A DNA stretch of 64,000 nucleotides. Origin: Methanobacteriota archaeon. Its GTDB lineage: Archaea; Halobacteriota; Methanosarcinia; Methanotrichales; Methanotrichaceae. The translations under genes were made by a program, and so were the position numbers. The stretch spans positions 1 through 64,000 of the forward strand of contig JAKPCO010000098.1 in assembly GCA_029553285.1 (NCBI GenBank). Direction: 5' to 3'. The notes below the pieces were generated by a model that saw only the letters and a program-made list of their open reading frames with translations, made no database searches and was not told where the DNA came from. Positions 1 to 7,580 of this stretch are shown here, piece by piece. Position 1 is the first letter of the stretch; each line of letters begins with the position of its first letter.

Positions 1-159
1 AAAATCGAAGTTATGAGCTGCTCCCGACTCTCGAAAAAGCCAGTGCGTGATAGGCAGGACCTCTGGGATTCTGTCAGGGTGGGAGCACAGTGGGACCGCA
101 CGCTTCTCCCCTGCAACCTCAAAGTATTTTAAACTTGGGGGGGCAGGGGTTCATCTGTT

Positions 160-275
160 TGCTCATATCCATGTGATAACCTACCTTTATAGGCACCATG
201 CGCCTCCTGGCGCGCGAATGAACGCAGCCGGCAACCGGCCTGCATCTCCTTCAAGTTGCTGGATACATAAGAGCG
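160..275 (-). repeat. MITE-like element A, reversed and diverged copy
   Basis: Read on the minus strand it begins CGCTCTTATGT, continues with a GCAACTTG block and a block resembling TGAACGC, and ends GGTTATCACATGGATATGAGCA. This is the same order of blocks as the better copies at 22287 and 57011. The right terminal repeat has two changes, so the copy is decayed. Confidence 0.6.
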
Positions 276-276
276 T

Positions 277-385
277 GCGCTTTTACTTATCTCCGCTTGG
301 TTCAAATTGCCCTGGTATTATCATGAAAGAGCTCGACTGTCATCATGAGTCTTGCGAATCCGCACACTTTGACGCTTTCATCCTT
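277..385 (+). repeat. Element B, copy 1
   Basis: This stretch shares blocks in the same order with 6617-6720: GCGCTTTTAC, GGTTCAA, ATGAAAG then CTCGACTG, CATCATGA, TGCGAATCCGCA and CGCTTTCAT. The core at 323-381 is bounded by the inverted pair ATGAAAG/CTTTCAT. No coding capacity is evident. It abuts element A with one base between them, so the two may have inserted near each other or form one composite unit. Confidence 0.65.
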
Positions 386-487
386 TTGGCACGCTTTTAT
401 TACATGTGCAGTCATCATGAGTCCGGACAGTTTGAACGCTGTGGATTTCAATGATCTAGGCACACGACACAGGAGGTTAGCTCTCCG

Positions 488-594
488 TCTCATGCTTTCA
501 TCGACTTCGGAAATTATCCTTGATTGAGCTTCGCAAATCATCCTGCAGCAGTCTCCGCCCATCTCATGCTTTCATCGACTTCGGAAATTATCCT
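488..594. repeat. Pair of perfect 33-bp direct repeats
   Basis: Positions 488-520 and 562-594 are identical over 33 bases, beginning TCTCATGCTTTCATCGAC and ending AATTATCCT. The copies start 74 bases apart. They share GCTTTCATC with element B at 374-382, so a B fragment may have been duplicated. Two copies are too few to call a CRISPR array. Confidence 0.8.
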
Positions 595-706
595 GCACAC
601 TTAGCCGAAACGCGGGCCTCGTACTGCTCCGCAGGATCTTGGAGCCGCAGGAAAAAGCTTTCAAATATAAAGGCAACATTGTGGGGATGCAAGCGATGAG
701 GTAACC

Positions 707-714
707 TATAAATA
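707..714 (+). promoter_or_regulatory. TATA box of the gene at 738
   Basis: TATAAATA lies with its centre 27 bases before the ATG at 738. With the archaeal TATA-to-start distance of about 25 bases, transcription would begin at or next to the start codon. No ribosome binding site is visible, so a leaderless message is predicted. Confidence 0.6.
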
Positions 715-737
715 GTTAAAAAATACACTTTCATCAA

Positions 738-1769
738 ATGGAGCTCAAATTAACATCAAAAGAGAAGCTGGTACTTTACGGCCTGACCAGATACCCCGGG
801 CTCAGCGATATTGATCTGGCTTCCTTTATTGATGTAGACAGATCCACAATATTCAAAAGCAAACGCAAGTTTCGAGACTGGCAGCTCGTAAGGCTTCTTA
901 ACGTTCCATCCGGCGGGGCTCTGGGCGCCGAGATCCTGAGCGTGGTTTTCATGCGCTTCTCTCCAGGGATCGATGGCAGGGAATCCCTGTCTGAATGGAA
1001 AATGAGCCCCAGCTGTGTCTACTGTGTGGCAACCGCTACAGATGCTTTCTCACTGGTTTACTCAAGGAACCTGACAGAGTTCAAGAAAAGATCTGAAAGT
1101 ATTCTTAGCAGATACCGGCAGAGCGGCGTGCTTGAAGATTTCAGGTGTGTGCATCTCTGTGTGGAGCTTGCAAGCTATCAGTACAATGTTCCTGCAGCAG
1201 TAGGCGAGATTTTCGGGCTTGATAGAAAGGATGTTCCACCTGGCTCTGTTCCGCTGATGCCCGTGGATGCTTTAAAGATGTCTGAGAAGGACAGGCTCAC
1301 GCTCTACGCCTTCGTCAGATACCCCAGCCTCTCGGACCTGGAGCTCTCAAAGAGGACCGGGATATCCAGGCCGACGATATCCGGGAAGAGGAGCAGGTTC
1401 TTCGATGCCAACATTCTCCTCAGAGAGGCGCATGTTGAATGGCAGAGGATATGCTGTGAGCTCATGTGCTTCTACCATCTTCGCATGAGGGAGGATGTGG
1501 CCCCACGGGAGGCAGGATCTCTCCTGAGCATGATGGGGTCGCAGCTGTTCTACCACATGCAGCCAGGGGACGTCTGCGGCGCGATGCTCTCATCCAGCTA
1601 CTCTGATCTCAAGGATGGGTTGGATGCATTTGTCAACAGCGCATTTGAGAGAGGTCTCATAGATGGCAGACCATACATGGTCATCATGCCACTGAGAGCT
1701 ATGAGGGTGGAGAAGCTCGATTACGCGCCTGCTGTTGCTGAGATGCTCGGGATTGAAAAGGAGATATGA
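738..1769 (+). CDS. Internally duplicated winged-helix protein, likely transcriptional regulator
   Basis: This 343-residue protein is two tandem copies of one unit, residues about 4-170 and 178-343. Each unit begins with a helix-turn-helix stretch: LVLYGLTRYPGLSDIDLA in the first and LTLYAFVRYPSLSDLELS in the second, followed by a recognition-like helix (DVDRSTIFKSKRKF and GISRPTISGKRSRF). Each then has an alpha/beta region of unknown role and ends in a similar YxxPAAVxEIxG-like block. Both units contain several Cys residues. The fold suggests DNA binding with a fused ligand or sensing domain, but I do not recognise a characterised relative. The stop overlaps dtdA by four bases (ATGA), so the two are co-translated. 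A leaderless start is supported by the TATA box at 707. Confidence 0.75.
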   Translation: MELKLTSKEKLVLYGLTRYPGLSDIDLASFIDVDRSTIFKSKRKFRDWQLVRLLNVPSGGALGAEILSVVFMRFSPGIDGRESLSEWKMSPSCVYCVATATDAFSLVYSRNLTEFKKRSESILSRYRQSGVLEDFRCVHLCVELASYQYNVPAAVGEIFGLDRKDVPPGSVPLMPVDALKMSEKDRLTLYAFVRYPSLSDLELSKRTGISRPTISGKRSRFFDANILLREAHVEWQRICCELMCFYHLRMREDVAPREAGSLLSMMGSQLFYHMQPGDVCGAMLSSSYSDLKDGLDAFVNSAFERGLIDGRPYMVIMPLRAMRVEKLDYAPAVAEMLGIEKEI

Positions 1770-2572
1770 GCGAGATAGTGATAATCTGCTCATCCTCTGA
1801 TCCGGCCAGCTTGAACATAGCCTCGAGGCTGCTCGAGCTCGTGGAGTGGGAGGAGCATGGGGATCTCAGGTTTCACAGGAGCTGCTGCATGCTGTGCATC
1901 GAGGGTGAGCTTGTGGGGCTCAGGAACCTGGAGGGTATGCTGGATCGTATGGGCCTCTCGCCGAGGCTGATCGTCTTCGCATCCAGGCACAGATCAAAAG
2001 AGTCGGTGGCATGGCTCGGAGGGCACTTCACCGGCGTTGTTCAGGAGGGGTCTTTCGAGCTCTCCAGACCAGCGCCGTATGCCCTGAAAAGACTGCTCAT
2101 TGCCCTGCAGCGTCACGCCCCCTCCACATTTCGCCTCTCCGCCGAGGCCACACACCACGGGCCCGTGGATCTGCGCACTCCATCGCTATTCGCAGAGATA
2201 GGATCATGTGAGCAGCACTGGATCGATCCGGCAGCAGGAACCGCGGTCGCACGCTCGATTCTCGAGCTTGAGAGGTATGAGGAGCATGCTGGCGATCCGG
2301 TGCTTCTCGGGATCGGCGGGGGTCACTATGTGCAGAGGCAGACAGAGCTGATGCTCTCCAGGCCCGTCGCATTCGGTCACATGTTCTCGAAGTACCAGGC
2401 ATCGATGCTAAGCCTTGATGTGATGAGGAGAGCGGCTGAACTCTCAGGAGCATCCGGTGTCTATCTGGATGGCAAATCCTTCCGCTCAGAGGAGCGCAGG
2501 AGGCTAGAGGATATCGCATCGAGCCTCGACCTGAAGGTTATGAGCAAAAAGGATGTGCTGTCTCTTCTGTGA
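1766..2572 (+). CDS. dtdA: D-aminoacyl-tRNA deacylase, archaeal DtdA type
   Basis: The enzyme hydrolyses D-amino acids mischarged onto tRNA, keeping D-residues out of translation. The 268-residue length and the motifs ATHHGP (about residue 128) and GIGGGHY (about residue 190) fit the archaeal/plant DtdA (GEK1) family, which is unrelated to bacterial Dtd. An AAGGAGAT ribosome binding site sits just ahead of the ATG, inside the end of the preceding gene. The four-base overlap with the duplicated winged-helix gene means translational coupling and hints at a functional link. The C terminus is normal and nothing is missing. Confidence 0.9.
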   Translation: MSEIVIICSSSDPASLNIASRLLELVEWEEHGDLRFHRSCCMLCIEGELVGLRNLEGMLDRMGLSPRLIVFASRHRSKESVAWLGGHFTGVVQEGSFELSRPAPYALKRLLIALQRHAPSTFRLSAEATHHGPVDLRTPSLFAEIGSCEQHWIDPAAGTAVARSILELERYEEHAGDPVLLGIGGGHYVQRQTELMLSRPVAFGHMFSKYQASMLSLDVMRRAAELSGASGVYLDGKSFRSEERRRLEDIASSLDLKVMSKKDVLSLL

Positions 2573-2720
2573 AGATCCAGCTGAAAAATGTATGCAAAGG
2601 CTGCGTTCAGGCGCGCGATCATCGAGTCCAGACGCATGCGACCTTAGAGATTCATTGGGTCATGCAAATGTCCGCCAGCTCCGAGAGTCTCTTCCACCAC
2701 CGCAGCCCACAAACCTGAGC

Positions 2721-3098
2721 TCAGTCCTCCATCTCTTTGAACAGCTTGCTTATGCCACTCTTGGCGATCGAGAATGTCGGAACGCCCCCTGTGATCATGC
2801 AGATCTCCAGAGTCTCCAGGATCTCCTCCTTTGTTGCACCGTAGTTCACGGCAACCCTCGCCTGTGGGTATACACAGTCCTCACACATTCTCGTTATAAC
2901 ACAGGCCAGCGCTATGAGCCTCTTCGTCTTCTTGTCGAGGGCGCCATCCTCCAGGAGCACCCGGTCGAGCCTCTCGATGAGCTCCACGAGCTCAGGCCTG
3001 TGGTCGTATATCGCCTTGAGCGTCTCGGGAACATATCCGCCCATCTTATCCCCAAGAGCTCGCATTATCTCGCCATGCCTGTCTCCACATCCACACAT
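2721..3098 (-). CDS. Carboxymuconolactone-decarboxylase-family (AhpD-like) protein
   Basis: A 125-residue all-helical CMD-fold protein. The signature is CEDCVYPQARVAVNYGATKEEILE-like (quoted in part: CEDCVYPQARVAV), with the CxxC pair expected of AhpD-type thiol-disulfide proteins; the usual following His is replaced by Tyr/Pro. The N terminus is Cys-rich (MCGCG), which is unusual and could bind metal. The start is well set by AAAGGAGGT eight bases upstream. It is a single gene transcribed away from dtdA. The likely role is peroxide or disulfide chemistry, but the substrate is unknown. Confidence 0.8.
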   Translation of the reverse strand: MCGCGDRHGEIMRALGDKMGGYVPETLKAIYDHRPELVELIERLDRVLLEDGALDKKTKRLIALACVITRMCEDCVYPQARVAVNYGATKEEILETLEICMITGGVPTFSIAKSGISKLFKEMED

Positions 3099-3283
3099 GG
3101 TTTTTTACCTCCTTTTCTGCTCTGAACAGCTCTCACACCACAGATTCTGCCGTTCTATCCACAGGCCCTCCTGCTGGAGAGATGCCTCTGAATTTTATGA
3201 GCTTTCTGTTCATTTGTTTTATGTCTCTGAGATATATGGTTTGCGGGATTGCTCTGGCCGAAATTTGCTCTGCTCCGGAACTC

Positions 3284-4324
3284 TCACTTTTCCAGGACGA
3301 TGGTCACTATATCCCCATCGCTCAGGATGTGATCGAGGCCTGCGCGCTGGCCGTTATGTTTTGCAGATGACCCCCAGACGGTGGCGTACCTGAACCGTTG
3401 CCTGAAGTCCTTGTGGATCCTGTCACAGAGGTCGCCTATGCTGGCTCCCCTTCTCATTATCATGGGCTCGTCGAGATCTGGCGGCCTTCCCTGCGGCTTC
3501 ATGAATATCCTTATGAGCTCGAGCCGGTCGAATATCTCGTCCTTCAACCTCTCGAGACCTGTGCCATCGATGGCCGAGGCCGGTATCACATCACCATCGG
3601 GCTCCCGCTTCTCAGGATCCAGAATATCCACCTTGTTCATCACATGTATGGCCTTTATGTAGCGCCTGTTGGCCTCGAGGGCATCTATGAACCTCTCCTG
3701 GCTGAGCCTCTCCCTTATCAGGACATCTGCGCTGTGTATCCTGTACTCCCTGAGTATCGCCTCGATCGATCCCCTGTCTATCCCTGGGTCGACGGTGCTC
3801 GTCACACTTATGCCGCCTCTCGATGTTTTTCTTATCAGGACCGATGGGGGATTCTGGTTCAGGCGGACACCGCTCTGGTAGAGCCTGTTCAGGTAGGGAT
3901 CGAGCGATCCTCCATACGGCTCCGTGACAAGCAGCACCAGATCAGAGTCCCTCACCGCGGACAATGCATCGCCGGAGACCGTTATATCAGGCACATCGAG
4001 AATCTGTATCTTGGCGCCCCTGTGCTGCAGGATTCCGGGGGTTATCTCCATGGAGTACGGATCCTCGCTGGTCCTGGCCCCTGTGAGCCGGCTCACAAGT
4101 GTGGACTTTCCGGCGCCCACCGGCCCCACAAGAGTGACCGTGGCATCCCCGGATTTTCTGACACCCCCACCCTTCTTCGCCCTGGCGGCTGTGCGCCTCT
4201 CCTGCTCCTCGCGCAGCCTGGCTATCTTCGCCTTCAGGCGGCCTATGTGGTGCTCGGTCGCCTTGTTCTTCTGCGTTCTGAGGATCTCCTCCTCCAGGGC
4301 CCTGATCTCCTCCTCGATGCTCAT
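3284..4324 (-). CDS. DRG/Obg-like GTPase with C-terminal TGS domain
   Basis: The 346-residue protein has an N-terminal basic, probably coiled helix (residues 1-55), a P-loop GPVGAGKS at 67-74, an NKVD base-specificity motif near residue 230, and a C-terminal TGS-like domain (about 270-346). This order is that of the DRG branch of translation-factor GTPases, which associate with ribosomes. One oddity is the G3 region: DVPDI replaces the usual DxPG, so the catalytic glycine is absent and hydrolysis may be slow or factor-dependent. It stands alone on the minus strand, 185 bases from the CMD gene. Confidence 0.85.
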   Translation of the reverse strand: MSIEEEIRALEEEILRTQKNKATEHHIGRLKAKIARLREEQERRTAARAKKGGGVRKSGDATVTLVGPVGAGKSTLVSRLTGARTSEDPYSMEITPGILQHRGAKIQILDVPDITVSGDALSAVRDSDLVLLVTEPYGGSLDPYLNRLYQSGVRLNQNPPSVLIRKTSRGGISVTSTVDPGIDRGSIEAILREYRIHSADVLIRERLSQERFIDALEANRRYIKAIHVMNKVDILDPEKREPDGDVIPASAIDGTGLERLKDEIFDRLELIRIFMKPQGRPPDLDEPMIMRRGASIGDLCDRIHKDFRQRFRYATVWGSSAKHNGQRAGLDHILSDGDIVTIVLEK

Positions 4325-4453
4325 CGGGCTAGCCCCGCAGCTGATCTTCGGTGTATAACCATACCAATGTCCTGAGGGTCAGAGAATGACGGTATCTGCT
4401 AAAAGAGTTTCGATGAGCTCGATGAGGCGCTGAAAACACATGACCTCCTGGAG

Positions 4454-4576
4454 CTACCAGGAGATCGCCCTCCAGAGCCAGTTGCATATGAGAGTCCAGA
4501 ACTTCTCGAATCCGGATCCCTTCTCGATCTTCATCCTCTCCTTCTCAGAGTACTTCTTGCTCTTGGTCCATGACAT
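4454..4576 (-). CDS. Small 40-residue basic, Trp-rich protein (hypothetical)
   Basis: The frame encodes a strongly charged first half (MSWTKSKKYSEKERMKIEKG) followed by an aromatic half (FEKFWTLICNWLWRAISW) that could lie on or in a membrane as an amphipathic helix. The codon use, with many AAG, GAG and CTC codons, matches that of neighbouring real genes. The upstream GTGATAGG is a weak but acceptable ribosome binding site. It follows cbiO on the same strand, 118 bases downstream, and could be an accessory peptide of the ECF transporter or an independent membrane peptide. I do not recognise a family. Confidence 0.45.
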   Translation of the reverse strand: MSWTKSKKYSEKERMKIEKGSGFEKFWTLICNWLWRAISW

Positions 4577-4694
4577 GCCTATCACAGATGCTAATGAATG
4601 GCATCGTCATATAATCATAACGGTTGATGTTTTACGGGAGTTGGGCACGGTCTGCACAAACCCGACGCTCCATTCGCATCCTGCACATGCCTCA

Positions 4695-5540
4695 TCATTG
4701 GATGTGGGTGTGAGCGTGCTCATCCCTGTGCGCGTGTGGATGCCTGTGGATCAGTCTGCCATGGCGGTGCATGTGCTCATGGATGAGATTCGTCTCCAGG
4801 AGCAGATCCATGTCGTTCAGAACGTCATCGACGTCTCTGTCCACAACAATCCGGTGGTTCTCCCCTATGACGACCGCCCTTCTGCTTATCTTGTCTATTA
4901 TGTCCAGGTCGTGTGTGGCGGTGATGATGGTCTTTTCGCAGCTTGCGAGTTCGTTCAGAAGCTCGATCAGCCATAGCTGACTGCGCGGATCCAGTCCAGC
5001 GGTCGGTTCATCGAGCAGGAGCACGTCTGGATTCGTCGCGAGTACAGATGCTATGCAGACCTTCTTCTTCTCGCCGCCGCTGAGCGTGTGAGGCGCCCTC
5101 TCCCTGAGCTTAGTTATGCCGAGCATCTCCATCAGCTCCTCCACTCTTTCCCGGACCTCCTCCACCGGCATATCCAGCTGCAGGGGGCCGAATGCTATCT
5201 CGTCGAAGACCGTGGATGAGAAGAGCTGAACATCTGGGTTCTGGAATACGAATCCCACCTTGCTGCGGAAGAAACGCTTGAAATCGTTATCTTTGAGCGT
5301 GCCGAAGAGCTCCTCATTCACCTGGGTTCCGAATGCATAGTACCTGCCTGACGTTGGATAAATGAGAGCATCAATTATGGCGAGGAGCGTCGACTTTCCC
5401 GAGCCGTTGGCACCCAGGAGTGCGACCTGCTCCCCCTGGCTGATCCTCAGATTTATGTCCTCCAGCGCCTTCAGCCTGCCATTGTAGATGTAGGATACAT
5501 CCTGCAGATCGAATATCACGTTCATCTCAAACCATCTCAT
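4695..5540 (-). CDS. cbiO: Energy-coupling-factor ABC transporter ATPase, CbiO-like
   Basis: The ATPase subunit of an ECF importer, probably for cobalt or nickel. It has Walker A GANGSGKST, the signature LSGGEKKK, Walker B VLLLDEPT and the switch histidine in ATHDL. The C-terminal 30 residues are extremely His-rich (HEHMHRHGRLIHRHPHAHRDEHAH), consistent with transition-metal binding. The ATG at 5540 overlaps the cbiQ stop as ATGA. A second in-frame ATG five codons later (5525, MNVIF) is equally possible and closer to where the ATPase domain begins. No S component (CbiM/NikM) or CbiN lies nearby. Confidence 0.88.
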   Translation of the reverse strand: MRWFEMNVIFDLQDVSYIYNGRLKALEDINLRISQGEQVALLGANGSGKSTLLAIIDALIYPTSGRYYAFGTQVNEELFGTLKDNDFKRFFRSKVGFVFQNPDVQLFSSTVFDEIAFGPLQLDMPVEEVRERVEELMEMLGITKLRERAPHTLSGGEKKKVCIASVLATNPDVLLLDEPTAGLDPRSQLWLIELLNELASCEKTIITATHDLDIIDKISRRAVVIGENHRIVVDRDVDDVLNDMDLLLETNLIHEHMHRHGRLIHRHPHAHRDEHAHTHIQ

Positions 5541-6469
5541 GCGTTCGCCATACCGTGCGTCAGGAGCAGAATGCTGATCACCACCGAGATCCCAAGAGCG
5601 ATGTAGTCGCGTCCACACATTGCGAATTCATAGCTGAGCCTTACATCGCCGCTGAATCCTCTGGATATCATCGCCATGTGGACCTTCTCGCTCATGTCGA
5701 GCGCCTTTATAAGCATGTAGCCTATCCTCCCCCCGACCCATCTCTGCTCCGCGAGGGTGCCTCTGCTTTTGATGGTCCTGCTCCTTTTCGCGATGTAGAG
5801 ATCCCTTACCATCTCCATGAAGAGAAAGATGTACCGGTTGGCCATCTCGAGCGTGAGAACGTAGACCTTCGGCACGCCGATAGATCGCAGGGATTTGAAG
5901 AGCACCTTCTGGGGGGTCGTGAGAAACAGCAGCACGACTGCAGAGACACATGCTGCGACCCGGAGGGTGAAGAGAATCGCTGCCCTGCTGCCCTGAGATG
6001 TTATGTATATGCTCTCCGGAATCGCGAAAGGCCCGATGTGCACGCTCCGGCCGAGATCAACCAGAGGCAGTATGACATCACCGGGCAGGAAGATGTTGAG
6101 CGTCATCGGAATGGCAATCACACCTGTGAAGATCGGTATGAACAGCCATACTCTTTTTATAAAAAACGCTATACTTATTGAGCTCAGATACGCAAAAATC
6201 AGTGTAGCAAGATAAAATAAAGCTATAATCTCCAGGTTTCTCGTCATACTTATTGCGAATATCATGGAGAGCATCGAGATCAGCTTGACCCTGGGGTCGA
6301 GGCTCTGCAGGAGGCCTCTTCTTGAGGAGATCTCCTCAGTCGTCATCGCCTCCTGGAAGAATGTGATGACGCTGTCTATCGTCTTTTTGACAAAGTCCTT
6401 CCTCGCGGGAGGCGGTGGAGCAAACTCCTCATGTGTCAGACTGACGCTCTTCATCCAATCAGGTATCAT
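5537..6469 (-). CDS. cbiQ: ECF transporter transmembrane subunit, CbiQ-like
   Basis: The T component couples ATP hydrolysis to the substrate-binding membrane protein. It has about five hydrophobic segments, preceded by a long cytosolic N terminus of about 50 residues. Two SRG motifs (KSRGT near residue 240 and MISRGF near 270) correspond to the paired Ala-Arg-Gly coupling helices of EcfT. The chosen start, MIPDWMKSV, is one of two nearby ATGs; the alternative is 6454. Further upstream is non-coding in character. It is coupled to cbiO by ATGA. The substrate is inferred to be cobalt or nickel from the His-rich partner, but there is no cbiM here. Confidence 0.85.
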   Translation of the reverse strand: MIPDWMKSVSLTHEEFAPPPPARKDFVKKTIDSVITFFQEAMTTEEISSRRGLLQSLDPRVKLISMLSMIFAISMTRNLEIIALFYLATLIFAYLSSISIAFFIKRVWLFIPIFTGVIAIPMTLNIFLPGDVILPLVDLGRSVHIGPFAIPESIYITSQGSRAAILFTLRVAACVSAVVLLFLTTPQKVLFKSLRSIGVPKVYVLTLEMANRYIFLFMEMVRDLYIAKRSRTIKSRGTLAEQRWVGGRIGYMLIKALDMSEKVHMAMISRGFSGDVRLSYEFAMCGRDYIALGISVVISILLLTHGMANA

Positions 6470-6924
6470 GATGCAACCTGGTGTGACTCTTTTGTGAAGA
6501 CGTATTAATATTTTCCTGAGGATCGTCCGGCTTGACGGGATACTGTGAAGGACGGGAGGCCATACACTCGAAGCTCGGCGCCATCTCAGGTCTCCGATAT
6601 GATGGACATGAGCCATGCGCTTTTACACCCTTCGGCGGGTTCAACTCGTCCATTCATGAAAGATCTCGACTGCCATCATGAATTTGTGCGAATCCGCATA
6701 CGTTGTACGCTTTCATTCTTGGTTGCGTATTCGGATCATTGAACCCAGCAGCATATATCATCACAGGGTTTCCGATCTTTACGCCAGTGCGTGCTCCGGA
6801 ATCTCCATTCGGTGATCCGAACACACGACCCCATCCTTCTGGCACGCCTCTGCTGTCGCATGCGGGTTTTTCGCGTGCACCGCGGATGGCAAGCTTTAAA
6901 GCCTGAAGGGTATGATTAGAGGCC
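6470..6924. other. Intergenic region between cbiQ and an exported-protein gene
   Basis: This 455-base divergent spacer holds the second copy of element B (6617-6720). Apart from that I see no supported gene or RNA. The last 20 bases contain TTAGAGG, the ribosome binding site of the gene at 6925. An AAGCTTTAAAG stretch near 6891-6901 is a plausible TATA region for that gene. Confidence 0.5.
6617..6720 (+). repeat. Element B, copy 2
   Basis: It matches 277-385 in block order: GCGCTTTTAC, GGTTCAA, ATGAAAG, CTCGACTG, CATCATGA, GCGAATCCGCA and CGCTTTCAT. Its core at 6656-6716 is framed by ATGAAAG and CTTTCAT, as in copy 1. The spacing differs by only a few bases. It lies in the spacer between two divergent genes. 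Confidence 0.65.
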
Positions 6925-7563
6925 ATGCGCATAATAGCGATATCGGTTCTGCTCATGCTTTTTGCGCTCGCCGGAGCTGCTCATGCTGGCTGCCCCACAG
7001 GGACAGGCGGCGTGAACTGGCTTGGTGGGTATGAAATAGGATCTGATACAGGCACGCCAGTCGGCTTTGAGAGGCCGAATATGGGCATGCCGAAACCGGT
7101 GACAAAGCCAGATATGTCGATGCCGGAGCCGGGTCCTGTCAGGACAACCACCGGGTCGGGCAATGCCTCTGCAGCAAATGAGACCAACACGACCGCAGAG
7201 AGCGTCAATATAAAGCAGCGGGCGCAGATCAACCTGAGCGGAAGCTGGAGCATGAACCTCTCTGACGGCAGACATGTGGAGCTTCTGCTGTATCCTGTTG
7301 GCACGGTATTTTACGGTACAGGCAGCCTGATCGAGGGGAACTCGACGATCCCGCTCAAGGCCAGGGGCTCAGTTGGAGAAGACGTGCGCCTCGACCTGAT
7401 CCAGGTCTTCGACGGTGAGAAGTACAGAGAGGATGTGCTCTACAAGCTGACCCTGGTGCAGGAGAACAACACGATCTCAGGGAGCTACAGCAGGTTCGGC
7501 ACCAATGGAGATGCAGCTCTCGTGACCGGCACAGGCACCGTCACTGACGTCGTGCACACGTGA
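6925..7563 (+). CDS. Exported protein with C-terminal beta-rich domain
   Basis: A 212-residue protein with a clear signal peptide (residues 1-22, ending AAHAG). It is followed by a low-complexity Pro/Met/Gly/Thr linker with Asn-x-Thr sites (about 25-90), and a beta-rich domain (about 95-210) built of alternating short strands. The domain pattern LSGSW, ELLLYPVGTVFYGTGSL and TISGSYSRF is mirrored in the exported protein at 32509-33099, so the two are paralogues. Function is unknown; a lipocalin-like or small barrel binding domain is a guess. Secreted or anchored on the outer face, and probably N-glycosylated. Confidence 0.75.
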   Translation: MRIIAISVLLMLFALAGAAHAGCPTGTGGVNWLGGYEIGSDTGTPVGFERPNMGMPKPVTKPDMSMPEPGPVRTTTGSGNASAANETNTTAESVNIKQRAQINLSGSWSMNLSDGRHVELLLYPVGTVFYGTGSLIEGNSTIPLKARGSVGEDVRLDLIQVFDGEKYREDVLYKLTLVQENNTISGSYSRFGTNGDAALVTGTGTVTDVVHT

Positions 7564-7580
7564 GCCTCAGCCCTTTTGAT

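Larger units (their letters stand above)
1..737. other. Repeat-rich intergenic region without a convincing gene
   Basis: The reading frames here are short, overlap repeats, and lack both a good ribosome binding site and a recognisable protein. What is visible is a set of repeats: a reversed copy of the MITE-like element A (160-275), directly followed by element B (277-385), then two copies of a 33-bp direct repeat (488-520 and 562-594). The last 40 bases hold the promoter of the gene at 738. The stretch reads as a landing site or decayed remnant for small mobile repeats. Confidence 0.6.

Noticed and set aside
47-454. Possible 135-residue gene at the window start
   Set aside because: It runs through repeat elements A and B and has no ribosome binding site or family resemblance.
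488-594. CRISPR array
   Set aside because: Only two repeat units with a 41-base spacer and no cas genes.
4440-4976. Plus-strand frame over cbiO and the small peptide gene
   Set aside because: It is antisense to well-supported genes and its His/Val/Asp pattern reflects the opposite strand.
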